This document shows positions 1-11,150 of a stretch of 64,000 bases of DNA, one piece after another (the first letter of the stretch is position 1; each line of letters begins with the position of its first letter). The position numbers were made by a program, and so were the translations under genes. The DNA is from Acanthopleura granulata (taxonomy: Eukaryota > Mollusca > Polyplacophora > Chitonida > Chitonidae). The stretch covers positions 34,362,364-34,426,363 of the forward strand of contig JABBOT010000080.1 of NCBI GenBank assembly GCA_016165875.1, in the 5' to 3' direction. Under the pieces are notes generated by a model. It was given only the letters and a program-made list of their open reading frames with translations. It had not been told where the DNA came from and did not search any database.

Positions 1-327
1 TTTTTTATTTCTGTAAGGCCTTGGGCCTTCACTGAATAACAGTGATCTAGCATGTTGATGGTCCTTGCTTCAGATCACAGATTCTGTAGTTTAGTGTTCA
101 AATCCAGGTTTTTAGTTGGACAGGGTGGTATTTTAATGTCCAGAGATTTTTCAATCACTGGGCAAAATGTACGGGTTTTCTGTGGATTTTGCTTAGTTCC
201 CTTCATCCATGAAACCACTTAGCCATCTTAATGTGCAGGTGAAATATTGTCGAAGTGGGCATTAATCCTCTATCAAATAAATAATCTAATTCATAATCAA
301 GGCTGCTAATCATGCTGTTTTATTCAG
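1..327 (+). other. LDHD intron (3' part)
   Basis: AT-rich non-coding sequence that ends in the acceptor before the exon at 328. It is inferred to be intron because the next exon begins inside a codon. No other feature is seen. Confidence 0.7.
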
Positions 328-439
328 GTCCAGTTTTGGGTCACGTGGGAGATGGAAATTTTCATGTGACGTTCTTCATGGACAAGGATGACCAGGAAGA
401 GATTCAGAAAGTTCAGAAATTAGCCAATGAAATAGCTGA
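328..439 (+). CDS. LDHD: D-lactate dehydrogenase (LDHD), penultimate coding exon
   Basis: This exon encodes part of the C-terminal FAD-oxidase domain of mitochondrial D-lactate dehydrogenase, the flavoenzyme that oxidises D-lactate to pyruvate and passes electrons to the respiratory chain. Read from the acceptor (ttattcag, ending at 327), it gives PVLGHVGDGNFHVTFF and then an acidic helix ending ANEIAE. The GHVGDGNFH motif is diagnostic of the family and supplies active-site histidines. The exon begins with the last two bases of a codon and ends at a good donor (GA|gtatgt), leaving a phase-2 junction that fits the next exon exactly. Upstream exons (FAD-binding PCMH domain, targeting peptide) are outside the window. 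The open frame continues past 439 by chance into the intron. The family assignment is strong; LDHD rather than a paralogous glycolate or D-2-hydroxyglutarate dehydrogenase is inferred from similarity to the vertebrate LDHD C-terminus. Confidence 0.92.
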
Positions 440-1233
440 GTATGTTGACCATGTTGTCACGCATAAATTTGGATCATTTTTAATACTGATGTTGTCTAGA
501 ATGTCTGCTCCTTTTTCCTGTTTCCTGTTTGAACTTTATCAAATCTTTATATCTGTCTGTTCTGATCTGCTCTATCTGTTCAGATCTGTATACCTGTCTG
601 ATCAGATATCATGTCGTGTCTTGTCATATCTGTATACTTGTCTAAGCAGATGTCCCCTGTGTGGTCAGAGTGGTATACTTGTGTGATGAGATGTCAGCTG
701 TCTGGTTAGATCTGTATACCTCTCTGATTAGATGTTAGCTGTCTGATGTCACCTGTCTGGTCAGATCTTTATGTGTGTCTGATCAGATGTCACCTGTCTT
801 GTTCAGATCACTATGTGTGTCTGATCAGATGTCACCTGCTGGGTCAAATCTTATATATGTTTGACCAGATGTCAGCAGTCTGCTCAGGTCCTTTTACCAT
901 TCTAATTAAATCGTTTTACCTACCCTACCATCTCTCTGGCCACATCTCTCTGTGATAGGAAGCTTTCCACACTGTCCATCAGGTGTAACCCATCTGGTCA
1001 CATCTTTCAACCCATCTGATCAAGTTTCCACCTACCTCATCATAGGTCTCCCTCAATTAGTTCTTTATACCAGTCTAATCTGAAGTTACTTGTCTAATTA
1101 AATAATTTCACTTATTTCATCAGATGTCATCTATGCTGGAAAGATCTTTCAACCTACCTGATCAAATCTCTCTTTTCTGATCAATGTTTTCTGTTTATTT
1201 CCTCAAAAATCACCTGTTCTGCATGTATTTCAG
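440..1233 (+). other. LDHD intron carrying a ~41-bp minisatellite
   Basis: The intron is bounded by gtatgt at 440 and cag at 1233. From about 545 to 1170 it is filled by degenerate copies of a pyrimidine-rich unit of about 41 bp built on CTGTCTGATCAGATGTCACC and a GATCTGTATA segment. Copies are clearest between 590 and 870 and decay to the right, where CTAATTAAAT-type variants appear. No gene is seen inside; the open frames at 312-686 and 746-955 are products of the repeat. Confidence 0.8.
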
Positions 1234-1408
1234 GGATGCGCTGGCTGTAGGTGGCACCTGTACAGGAGAGCATGGCGTGGGGCTAGGGAAGCGCCATCTG
1301 CTGGCCAAAGAGCTAGGGGAGACTGGGATAGATGTTCTGTGGCAGCTGAAGACAGTGATGGATCCCAAAAACATCATGAACCCTGGCAAGGTGTTACCAC
1401 CAAAATGA
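1234..1408 (+). CDS. LDHD: D-lactate dehydrogenase (LDHD), last coding exon
   Basis: This is the terminal coding exon of LDHD. After the acceptor (tgtatttcag, ending at 1233) it completes the split GAG codon and reads [20 protein letters not shown], then [20 protein letters not shown] and a TGA stop. GTCTGEHG is the second signature of the C-terminal domain (flavin and metal site), and the MNPGKVL ending is typical of LDHD, whose vertebrate members stop at about this point. PPK is a short extension. Length, order and splice phase all match the preceding exon. The last ~38 bases of the coding sequence (from about 1371) also match the unit of the tandem array that follows, so the protein C-terminus lies inside the first repeat copy. 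Confidence 0.95.
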
Positions 1409-2875
1409 ACAAGAGGGAGCTGGGCAACGATTTCCCACTAAATTGAACTGTATGAACCTAAGCAAGGGCTCAACATTGAGATAAATATCATTAACCTGGA
1501 AGAGATGAGGCTCCATTTGATCATGATTACCACCGTCCACTTAACCAGAGGCATTATCCGCATGCCCTGGGCAAGGTGTTTCCAACAAAATGAACACAAT
1601 GTGCCCAGGCAAATTGTTTTCCTCCAAACCAAGGCCATGAACACCAGATTAAGGAGTTTTCCACAGCATGGGACTTACAAAGAAATTAACAGTAGAAATC
1701 CAGGAAAAGTGTTTTCATCAAAATAAACATCTTCAGCCTGAGTTAGATGTGACAATTTCTATCAACGTCATGCATTGGACCAGGTGTTTCCACAAGTATG
1801 AACAACATGAAACCTGGTACTTGCTGCTGCCTCGCTTGGCACTCAGCATTGAGAGATTAGAGCAAGGAAACAGGACTGGTCGGTCCGGTGTCAGTATAAT
1901 GTGGCTGGATAGGGTGTCATGTCTGGTGTCTTCGGCATGATGTTCCAGTGGCGGCAGCACTTTGGCGGCGTGGACTCGCCTTGCCACAAGAAGACACACT
2001 ATAAGTACACACCAGAAGGACTCCTCGTCGTCATATGACTGAAACACTGTTAAGTACGACGTTAAACCCCAAGCACTCACTCACTCACTCACTCACTCCA
2101 CATGAAATCAGGCAAAGTATTTCCATCAAAATGGACCGGAAGCAATCTGGTCAAGATGTTTTCCACTAGTATGAACAACATGAAACCAGGCAAACTGTGT
2201 TCATGATTCTGAACAAGGAGTTTTTCACAATGATGAACAACATGAAACCAGGCATGTTGTTTCCACCAAATGAACTTCATTAACCGGAACAAGGTGTTTT
2301 GAGCCCCGAGAACAACATGCCTTGAACTACAAATGTCTAACAGAACACTTTAGAAACTCTTGCAAGGTGTTAACACCAAATATAACGCTTTGTCAGCTTT
2401 AAACAAGGTGTCGCCCGTAATGTGAGCATACTGAAACCTTGAAACCCTGTATATAAATCATTACAACTTGATAGGGTGTTACGTCAACAACAATGGACAC
2501 CAGGAATAAAGGGAAGGGTGTTCAGCCCTAAATGAACGAGGTATTTACACCAAAAATAGAGAAGGCACTGATACCAAAACAGAGAAGGTACTTACACCCA
2601 AACAAAGCTCCTGAACGAGGAAAACGTGTTACTGTGCAGATGAACATCATAAACTTGAACCAGATGTTACCACCAAAATGGGCATCACTGTCCAGGCAAG
2701 GTGTTACCACCAAGGTGAGTATTATGAACAGAGGAATGATGTTGCCATTCAAAATGCACATCGTGAACTTAGGCAAGTCGTTACCACCAAATGAACATCA
2801 CGAACTTGCGAAGATTGTTGCCTTGAAGACGGACAGCATGCTACCGATCAAGGTATATCCTCAAACATGAAGGAC
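1371..2875 (+). repeat. Degenerate ~37-bp minisatellite derived from the LDHD 3' coding end
   Basis: Roughly thirty diverged copies follow one another on the + strand. The consensus is close to AACATGAAACCAGGCAAGG followed by TGTTTCCACCAAAATGAAC. The last codons of LDHD (…ATGAACCCTGGCAAGG, TGTTACCACCAAAATGAAC) are a full copy, and later copies still encode relatives of the LDHD tail, for example NPGKVFSSK plus stop ending at 1726. Because MNPGK is conserved across LDHD proteins, the array most likely grew from the gene and not the reverse. A retroposon splits it at about 1820-2099. Most of it probably lies in the 3' UTR: AATAAA signals occur near 2506 and 3019. Confidence 0.8.
1820..2099 (+). 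mobile_element. Short retroposon with (ACTC)n tail, inserted in the LDHD-derived array
   Basis: The block starts near GCCTCGCTTGGCACTCAGCA, continues through GACTGGTCGGTCCGGTGTCA and GTCTTCGGCATGATGTTCCA, and ends TTAAGTACGACGTTAAACCC followed by five ACTC repeats. This layout is what I recall for a widespread mollusc SINE-like element. Array copies resume immediately after it, so it inserted into a pre-existing array. A degraded second copy is at about 16207-16362. Target-site duplications are not clear. Confidence 0.7.
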
Positions 2876-4044
2876 CAGGACAAGATCATTCATAAACCTG
2901 GAGAAAGTTTGGGCCTCAAAATGAATATTGAGGACTGAAGTATATGCTAACAATCAAGATGAGCATTATGTGGCAATGATTCCCGCTCGATAGTTAACCA
3001 GACAATTTTGTATAATTGAATAAAAAAATACAAATAGCGTATTGCTCAAACCCTTGTTCTAAGCAATAGGAATGGAACCACATGATTGGAGATCCTGATC
3101 TTACGAAATGTAAGGGTTCCCTTCTTAAGTTCGATGGTGTTTTAGATCGTGTTTAGGGATGTTTAACATTTAACCCTTGTAGGATGTTAACAATGATAAG
3201 CCTACTGAGGTGGCTGATTCTGGGATCAAAACTTGACCTTTACGATGGCAGCATGGATACCTCGTGTGTCTCTTAAAATTCCTCGAGTCATAAACCATAG
3301 GGACTGGAAGCCCCGATTTACAAAGGTAGTATCGGGTTGGGCTTATTTAAAGTTAGTTCGTGGTTGACAACTGACACCTGTCCGGGAAGTTTTATTTGCC
3401 GCCTCCTTATCGTTTACAGCGTTGGAGTGTATCTAATTTCTTAAGGGTGAATAAACGATACCATTTATACCGATATTATACGGATAGCCCTAAAAGGACT
3501 TATACATTGTTAACTGGTTAAGAAGCCAAGAAAGACTAATCCAAGCGCATTGGTGTATTTGTGTGTTTAACATCGCTTCGTTTTATTTTCTTTTGTAAAT
3601 TCGTAATAGTTACGACACGAGTACTAGTTCATTGATATTTCCGAATTTGCTAAGTTAATGGACATTTACATATAATGACTGCACGGCCGCAGCAAGACAA
3701 TTACGACAAATATTCACGATTGAGATAATTCGCCGATATACATGGTAACCCATTGCACATGGGCGAGTTTCTGGCCGTGTTCTCTTTTGCATGAGAATTC
3801 AGATGAATTATAGGTGGGAGAAATTATCCAAGTCGTAACACACATAAGTGACAAGGACCTTTGATACACACTGTAGGCCTACCTGAATCAGGGAACCCCC
3901 CGAATCTAACCCCTGTGTCTTTACCTTCAAGATGTTTTCCAGGTACCTGGGGCAATCATCTCCAACTGGGCGTGTAACACACTTCCTTCCCCATGAACAT
4001 GACGCACTGCCGTCGTACAAGTGAAATGTACCAAAACCAAAGCA
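2876..4044. other. Intergenic, no gene seen
   Basis: AT-rich DNA with no splice-bounded open frame. An AATAAA at 3019-3024 could be a distal LDHD poly(A) signal. A short SINE-like scrap (CCGTCGTACAAGTGAAATGT) lies at about 4011-4030. Confidence 0.5.
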
Positions 4045-4234
4045 ATCGCTGTGAGTTCAAGTCCAGTCCACGCTTGCTTCCGCTGTAGTTGTACGTGGGT
4101 AGGTCCGCCAGCAATCCGCGGATGATCGTGGGCTTCCCCCGGGTTCTGCTTGATTTCCTCCCAATATAATGCTGGCCACCGTCGTGTAAGTGAAATATTC
4201 TTGAGTACGGCGTAAAAAAGCAATGAATAAATAC
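4045..4234 (+). mobile_element. tRNA-derived SINE, 5'-truncated
   Basis: It begins at a B-box-like GTGAGTTCAAGTCCAG, runs through the conserved body (cccccgggttctgcttg, ccaccgtcgtgtaagtgaaa, tattcttgagtacggcgtaa) and ends in AATGAATAAATA. Further copies occur in both orientations across the window. The A-box half of the head is missing or unrecognisable here. Confidence 0.75.
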
Positions 4235-4470
4235 GCGTAACATCCCAGTTAAATAAGATCCTAGTTTTGAACAAAGTGACTACTTTGTGAAGCGAAAATC
4301 TCAGAAGCAACATTCATTTAACTTCTTAAATGTATTTTGTCCTGACTTGCTTTGAAGTAAAGACCCGAAGATTAAGAAAGCATAAGGTGATGAGATTTGC
4401 CCGAAAGATTCGTAATACGAAAAACATAATTGCATTCAAGTTTTGTGAATGTGGGCTCTGCCTAATGCGT

Positions 4471-4990
4471 CTTATGTCTGCTATGATTTGCGGTAACTAG
4501 AGGATAACGGGTCGAAATGCTCCATACTTGTACATCTTATGTCTGCTATGATTTGCGGTAACTAGAGGATAACGGGTCGAAATGCTCCATACTTGTACAT
4601 CTTATGTCTGCTATGATTTGCGGTAACTAGAGGATAACGGGTCGAAATGCTCCATATTTGTACATCTTATGTCTGCTATGATTTGCGGTAACTAGAGGAT
4701 AACGGGTCGAAATGCTCCATACTTGTACATCTTATGTCTGCTATGATTTGCGGTAACTAGAGGATAACGGGTCGAAATGCTCCATATTTGTACATCTTAT
4801 GTCTGCTATGATTTGCGGTAACTAGAGGATAACGGGTCGAAATGCTCCATACTTGTACATCTTATGTCTGCTATGATTTGCGGTAACTAGAGGATAACGG
4901 GTCGAAATGGTCCATATTTGTACATCTTATGTCTGCTATGATTTGAGGTAACTAGAGGATGACGGGTCGAAATGCTCCATATTTGTACAT
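4471..4990 (+). repeat. 65-bp tandem array, eight near-identical units
   Basis: Eight head-to-tail units of exactly 65 bp start at 4471, 4536, 4601, 4666, 4731, 4796, 4861 and 4926. Each begins CTTATGTCTGCTATGATTTG and ends TCCATAYTTGTACAT. Units differ at very few sites. A C/T variant (CATACTTG or CATATTTG) alternates over units 2 to 7, suggesting that a 130-bp dimer was the last amplification unit. Unit 8 has two further changes and the array ends abruptly at 4990. Confidence 0.97.
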
Positions 4991-5209
4991 CTTATATATA
5001 TCATATCAAATAGAAAGAGTGGGGAAGTATTTACTGCATTTTGAAATATCAGATGACGTCTTTCCATAATGCCATTAAATTAAATGTGCTTTGTGAAATA
5101 TATTTTATTCAGCAAGTACATAGCTGACTGATGTGCTCAGATTAATTCTTGATGCACCTGTCAGTTACTTCCTGTATATTTGGTGTTTGTGATGTGTTGT
5201 GAATTGCAG

Positions 5210-5345
5210 TTTAGTAGAGTTGTTTGCAGCCACAGATGTAGGTGGCTCCACCTTGAAGACTGCCTACCGCGTGAAGCAAGCAGAAGCGCTATGGAAGCCT
5301 GACAGATTCCGTGAAGCAGTGAAGCCTTCGGCGGGTAGGAAGTAA
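5210..5345 (+). CDS. Possible exon, unrecognised
   Basis: After a fair acceptor (gaattgcag, ending at 5209) one frame stays open for 44 codons, with a composition unlike the surrounding AT-rich DNA: …LFAATDVGGSTLKTAYRV, then AEALWKPDRFREAVKPSAG, before RK and a TAA at 5343. A weak donor (G|gtagga) at 5335 could end it earlier, at phase 1. A second short splice-bounded open block (tttcag at 6385-6390, then gtaacg) lies about 1 kb downstream and could continue it. I recognise no family. It could be a chance frame. Confidence 0.25.
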
Positions 5346-7621
5346 TTTTCCATGCATAATTGTGTACTGCGTGATTAAGTTCTCTTTCCCCCTTTTTTTT
5401 TTTTTTTGTTGTTGTTCTTGTATTTTATGGGTGTACGTGTTCTTACGCTGTCTGCCACACGTTGTCAGAACAGGCCATTGAGCAGACGGGTTGATTAGGA
5501 TGTGTTTACACCTCAGGTAACAGATAAATCTACCTGCACCTGGGCACACTTGACAGTTGTGGGGATTGTGTCAGGTTATCTGTATGACATGAAAGGACAT
5601 TGAGAACGACAGCCCAGAAGTCACACCTGTAACTCTTCTGTAAAGTGTAGTGGGGACAGTCACTCTGTATTACGTCAGAGCTTCTGTTTAAATGTACTCC
5701 TGAAATGTGCGCCCTTGGTTTTTCAACCAGCTCCCCTCCCCCACGCGTTTATGTCTCCAACCTCACCAATCTCACCTATACAGTCACACACATACAAACA
5801 TATCACATTGCCACAGTGAATCCCATTATCTGCATCATCATCAGAGCCTAGTTTCTTCTCCGATTTCACGACGCTATTGAATGGGACAAAAAGGGGCGTA
5901 GGGCTAAGACAGATCAAAACGAAGTACAGTATACTGTATGTCGGTGAACAGACGTGTCTTTGTGGGGCCTTCGCTCTCTGGAAACACCTCTCCAGTGTGA
6001 ACTCCCCGGCATCTCCACACATCTTCCCCACCACCCAAAGTCCAACTATTGTCCCGGACCATCTCTTCAACAAGCGATTAGTGACTCTTTTTTTAGAGGC
6101 AAGCCTAGCCAGGAAAACCACGTCCTTTAGGTATCGCCATTTTTTTTTATGGTTCTGTTGGTGAAAATCGCCAGAGGCCCATTACAGAGGCATGAAAAAA
6201 TGTGGAGAAATTTCCGGAAGTAGTTTCAACGAAGTACTCAGTGTCAGTGCGTTTAACGAAATAGACCGTGTGTTATGGTCAAATATTAGCCCTTTCGTGA
6301 TGTTTTCTTCATTGTTTTGTTGGGATTAAATGCAATGATTATGCATTGAATAAAACTTATGTCTGGGGTGGTGCTGTCATTTACTATCCTTTCAGTTCTA
6401 TGTCCCGAAATATCATCAATTGGCTTGCGCTGTTTTGAGGCTGGTAACGGTAAATGTCACATACCAGTCGGTACCTTGACTGCTCGTGGTAGCGATTGAA
6501 GCGAAAAGATCTACATCATCCAAGATAACTTACATGGATGTATTTAACAGTTCCTAATTGTATTTAGGCCTACCTTGCGGCAATCGAGCACTTGGGTAGT
6601 AATTAAAATGGTGGAAATAAAGAATTCCATTTTACCAAACCCCTTGGGTCACTTCCCATGAATAACGGACTGGATGAGTAAACACCGGAATAGAGGGGGC
6701 GTTAGTCCATCTAGACTAAAAGTGTTATTTTGTTATTTTGGCATTCATCGCAACCCTAAGTCCATCACCTGTTCTCAAGAAAAAGTCGCCGCAGATCTCC
6801 AACTAAAAGTCGATGAAACTGCTTTCGATCCCAATGGGCTACTGGCAAGAATATCGGAGAGGTACCTTGTCTGTCACGTTTACAACCTGCGCAAAGTGTT
6901 GCAGCAAGTGTTGCTAGCGGTTGGAAAATATGCAAGTTTTGTAAGTCAAGAAAATTAAATACTCAAATTTGTCACTCGAAATAAAGTATTGTCATCTAAA
7001 TGATAAACACAAGATATAGCACAGAGGCAAAATTGTGTGAAATGAGGCTTTTACAGTGACAAAGTCAAAGGTACAAGCGTTCTCTTTTACAAGAGCGAAA
7101 CAACACCAACGCAGTATTATTTTTATTTTCTAATCAGCTTTAGTAGCCGATGGTTTTGCTACCCACAACGACCGAAAATCGCGGCCTGCTGCCTACTAAT
7201 GAACAGCCTGATATACTGAATATGAACTTTCGTTTCTTAGCAATCGCATCAAAAATAAGCTTCGTAGTGAATTAATGAGGTAATATGCTAAAAACAAACT
7301 TAACTTTATTGTGTAATAATATTACAAAAAAGTACACAGCTTATGCCTTCATGGTTTCTTAGCAAAGCACACATGCAATTTTTGGCCTTTCTATCTCATT
7401 GCCTCCTGTTTCAGGGTAACTTAAACAGTGGTTCTATGCATATGAGTGCCTGCAGACATTTGTGTTTGCTATTATAGAATATTAATGAGCATATTATTAA
7501 ACAAATATCCTGAAATATTTGCAGCTTTAAGGACAGTCTTAATTCTGTACTGAAAGAAATGTATTACCCAGCTTCATATGATTTTAAATGTTTATCGTTA
7601 GAGAAATATGTGATTTTCGGT
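5346..7621. other. Intergenic or intronic, no supported gene
   Basis: It contains a run of T at 5395-5407 and two overlapping opposite open frames (5723-6121 on -, 132 codons; 5877-6164 on +, 95 codons). Neither resembles a known protein or has convincing splice sites. Otherwise this is AT-rich sequence without recognisable repeats. Confidence 0.4.
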
Positions 7622-7770
7622 TCATTTATTTATTTATTTCATTGGTGGTTTACACCGTGCTCAAGAATATTTCACTTATACGACGGCAGCCAGCTTTATG
7701 GTTGAAGGAAACCAAAGGGAACTCAGGCTCTGTCTGCAGACCATCCGCAAGTTGCTGGATTTTCGAGTTA
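7622..7770 (-). mobile_element. tRNA-derived SINE, 3' part
   Basis: Same family as the copy at 4045-4234, opposite strand. The (TTTA)n tail is at the left, then GTTTACACCGTGCTCAAGAA, TTCACTTATACGACGG and CAGACCATCCGCAAGTTGCT. The head is lost at the right. Confidence 0.75.
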
Positions 7771-10700
7771 GTATACATGTATATGCTTCATGATATGCCC
7801 CTTCCCCATCCTCGCTTGTGTCTGATTCAAATAAGTAATTTTAACATAAAAAATAACTGTTACATCTGATGTTGAATCTGTAAACTTTAAAAAAAATATT
7901 TCAATTCATTTGAGAGTAATTATGACTGTTGTATATTTCATGTATATAATTGTATATGATTGTACTACATTTGTTGATCAGTTGTTTTCTATGGATTTTT
8001 GCATAACAATAAATTTCCTTAACATTGGTGTTAGCAGTTGAGTGATTCCGTGCAAGGTCTCAAGTCAGCTGACAATCAGTTGACAAAATATATTTAGCTG
8101 ATGTCCCTCACCAGTTACAAGCAGTGGTGGTATATTCGAAAGACCCAAAGCCTAGCATTTTACCAATGCACATGATACAAGCTTGACAAAACTTTATAAT
8201 AAACACGTATTATGATGTGTTGTCTTGACATAATAGTGGTACAAATAATGAAGATATTTTGGCCTTAGTTGGTGCTCACACTGACCAATCAAATAGAAAT
8301 GGTAAGGACTTTTTTGAGAGGGAAAATGTCACAATAGGATGTTCTCGTGCAATGCATTCTCTTTAAACTAATTTCATGAGCTGGGTAAGAAAAGATCGAC
8401 ATAAAATGGTGCAAAGTATTGCTGCCGGGTCCCCCATTACGGACACAATAACGTATAGGCACTTTGGGCGTTGAGAAGACTGACGAATTGTACTGGAAGG
8501 CAGCTGGTCGCTAGTTACAAGAAGAATAAAATTAGAAGAAGAGCAATAGACCCATTTCACAGCTTTTGGGCTCTAGTTTTTATCTTCTCTCTTCTTGACG
8601 AGGACAGTGTACATCTAACTGCGACAACGTGGGAAACTTCGGCCTACAAAGATGGTACTGTATTTTGCGCTTTAATGCATCAGTTTTGTCTCTTTTGTTG
8701 TTTTTGTCATGCTGTGTGAACATGACCGTTTCCTCGAGACAAGGCCTCGTTTGTTTGTGGCCCGCGTTTTGTTGTTGAACACTGATGTTTGTTTAGAGTC
8801 GAGTCGACCGGGTTACCAGGTGAAGTGACGGCCCGTTTACCTCTCAGGTTTTGTTCTCGATGGTTTATGGGAGAGGAACAGAAGCGCCGTTTCCCCTCCC
8901 CCCCCCTTACCTGTGGGCTGTTTGTCTCACTCCCTTCTTTAATAAATTATTTGTTTGATAAAGTTATTATACAGCCGGATCTTTTATTAAATTTCGGTCA
9001 GCGTATGCTATACACCTGTAGTCTATAGCTAGACACATTGTAAACTGCTAACCGCGGTAATATCAACATCGGTGTAAACAACAAATCAGAAGGGAGGCTC
9101 AGTGCGGTTGAATAGAACACCAGGTAAGGATAGATCATACTGTCAAATGGAGAAAACCACAATGCACCTGGTCTTCATTCACAAAAGAGCCAATCCAAAG
9201 AGTTTTGTAGACGCGATCTTAGTAGACATTGTTCAAAATGCGCCTCGCGGAGAATGGGACCTACCTTGAATAGACAATAAGGATAGGCACATGCATTCAG
9301 CACACTCCAAGAATGGACAACCTTCGTACTCAGGGACCACAAAGACTAAGACCTGTAGGTCGCCGGAAAATACGTTTAGAACAAGCCCGCAATACTAATG
9401 TGACTCACATCAGATCACAATGTTTTCCAAAGGCCAACACAGACAACACCCGAGCTGCTCTATTCAGCAAATTGATTTCACTTTTGTGGATTGTTCTTTT
9501 ACATAATGCTGGGTGTACTTTATAAATATGAATCTGTGTGCGAAGTTTGGACAACAGTGCTCTTTTGTAAAAGTTTCATATGTACCTAACTGAATTATAG
9601 ATAAATGCATTTCTTTCAAATTTCAGCACTAATTCTAGATGTATACATTTGAATTTTTGACAAGTTTGGAATGAAATAAAGTAAGGAAAGAAAAAAAAAA
9701 CGTCTAACATTTCTTTATTGAGTTGATTGGATCTCGATTCGATTTCGGTCCCTTATTAAGAGCTTGTCCATTTTACTGCGATCGATTGAAATGTTTCTGA
9801 ATTGTAAAGCCGATTTGTATATATAATCTCCTGTCAGATCAAAGCTCTCGCTATGTGTATGCACCGCGGAAAAGAGATACGCGCGTTTACACAATATCAT
9901 AATCCGTGTTGTTATCAATAACGTTCCTACCAAAAACGGGATGCATGTGTCAGATATTTGCTGGTAAGGGATGTGATAAAAGAGAACGGAGTGCGATGCG
10001 AATCTTTGGCATTACAAGAGCCATACAGGATGAAATCTTGCCTGGGATGAACTGCTTTCCTTTCCCCTTCGGTTTTTGAAGGAAACGCCACAGTTGAGAA
10101 CACTTCACAATGCTAAATGCAGATGGCTTATATGCTATGCCTTTTACAACCACTTCCAGTGACGTAGGATTATGACGTATATAGACCCCTTAGTATCTTC
10201 ATTGTTTGTTTAGTTTCTTTGCTTTATGCATGGTTTCTTGTCGCTTTCCGCTTTATTTTTGGTTTTGTTCAAAGGTTGTTTTCCCATATTAGTGGATTTA
10301 TTGGCGGATTTATTCATTTGTATTGCCTCCTCACTGGAATACCATGGCGAAAAAGATGTGCCTGCTTGGTGCCATAATTCATGAACAACATTTAAGTGTC
10401 AAATCGGACCGTGATATGCCACTTGTAAAGCATTTGAGGGTTTCCCAAGCCGATAATCGCAAGATCCATGGCCAAGACAACCCGCAACACCAGTTCCCTA
10501 CACCAGGAATATCATCCCATGCATGTAGGGGTTACACCGAGGTAACCACTATTTGCATGGACTATACGACCTTCCATTTATCCTGGCATCAGACCTTGCA
10601 GGTGGTCACCAAAGGGATATCCTTACCTTGCCTTGTAGCATTTGTTACGTGCAACCTAAAAATGTTATTATTTCAAATAACATTTCGCCGATGGCTGAGT

Positions 10701-10939
10701 TTTTCATTTTGTCTGATTCGTAGAATTTTACGAATCTCAGCAAAGTATTCTGAGGTTTCTTTAAAGGCTGGGATGATAACTTACTGGAAAAGTGTAAGTT
10801 TCACTCCAAAAGGTAATATTTTATAACATTTGTTGGCTTCAACAACCCCTATCTTGGGTGAAATTTTAGGTCGGTTACAGTATCCCTTTGTCATGAGAGC
10901 GGTAAGAGAAATGTCATTGACCATCCTTATATAGATAAA
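7771..10939. other. Intergenic, no supported gene
   Basis: The longest frame here (10323-10826 on +, 167 codons) has no recognisable domain or suitable splice sites and is probably chance. A 29-bp block at 10627-10655 (-) is flanked by a good acceptor and a good donor but is too short to judge. A run of A occurs near 9692. Confidence 0.4.
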
Positions 10940-10949
10940 GGTCCCAGTA

Positions 10950-11140
10950 TTTATTTATTTATTAGATTGGTGTTTTACGCCGTACTCAAGAATATTTCAT
11001 TGATATGACGGCGGCCAGCATAATGGTGGAAGGAAACCGGTTAGAGCCGGGAAACCCACGGCCATCCGCAGGTTGCTATCAGACCTCTCCGTACGGCCGG
11101 AGAGGATGCCAGCATGAACTGACTTTAGCTCACACCGACC
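10950..11140 (-). mobile_element. tRNA-derived SINE with a 10-bp target-site duplication
   Basis: The tail (TTTATTTATTTATTAG) is at the left, followed by TGTTTTACGCCGTACTCAAG, the CGGCGGCCAGCATAATGGTG segment and CCGTACGGCCGGAGAGGATG. The body is flanked by perfect direct repeats GGTCCCAGTA at 10940-10949 and 11141-11150, the footprint of target-primed reverse transcription. The tRNA head is truncated. Confidence 0.9.
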
Positions 11141-11150
11141 GGTCCCAGTA

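Noticed and set aside
4471..4990. CRISPR-like regular repeat
   Set aside because: Units abut with no spacers, so it is a simple tandem array in a eukaryotic genome.
5723..6164. Overlapping opposite frames of 132 and 95 codons
   Set aside because: Both include low-complexity runs, and neither shows motifs or splice sites.
10627..10655. 29-bp micro-exon on the minus strand
   Set aside because: Flanking splice sites are good but nine codons cannot be tested, and nothing nearby connects to it.
10323..10826. 167-codon + frame
   Set aside because: No family features, no promoter or splice context, and a mixed composition typical of chance frames.
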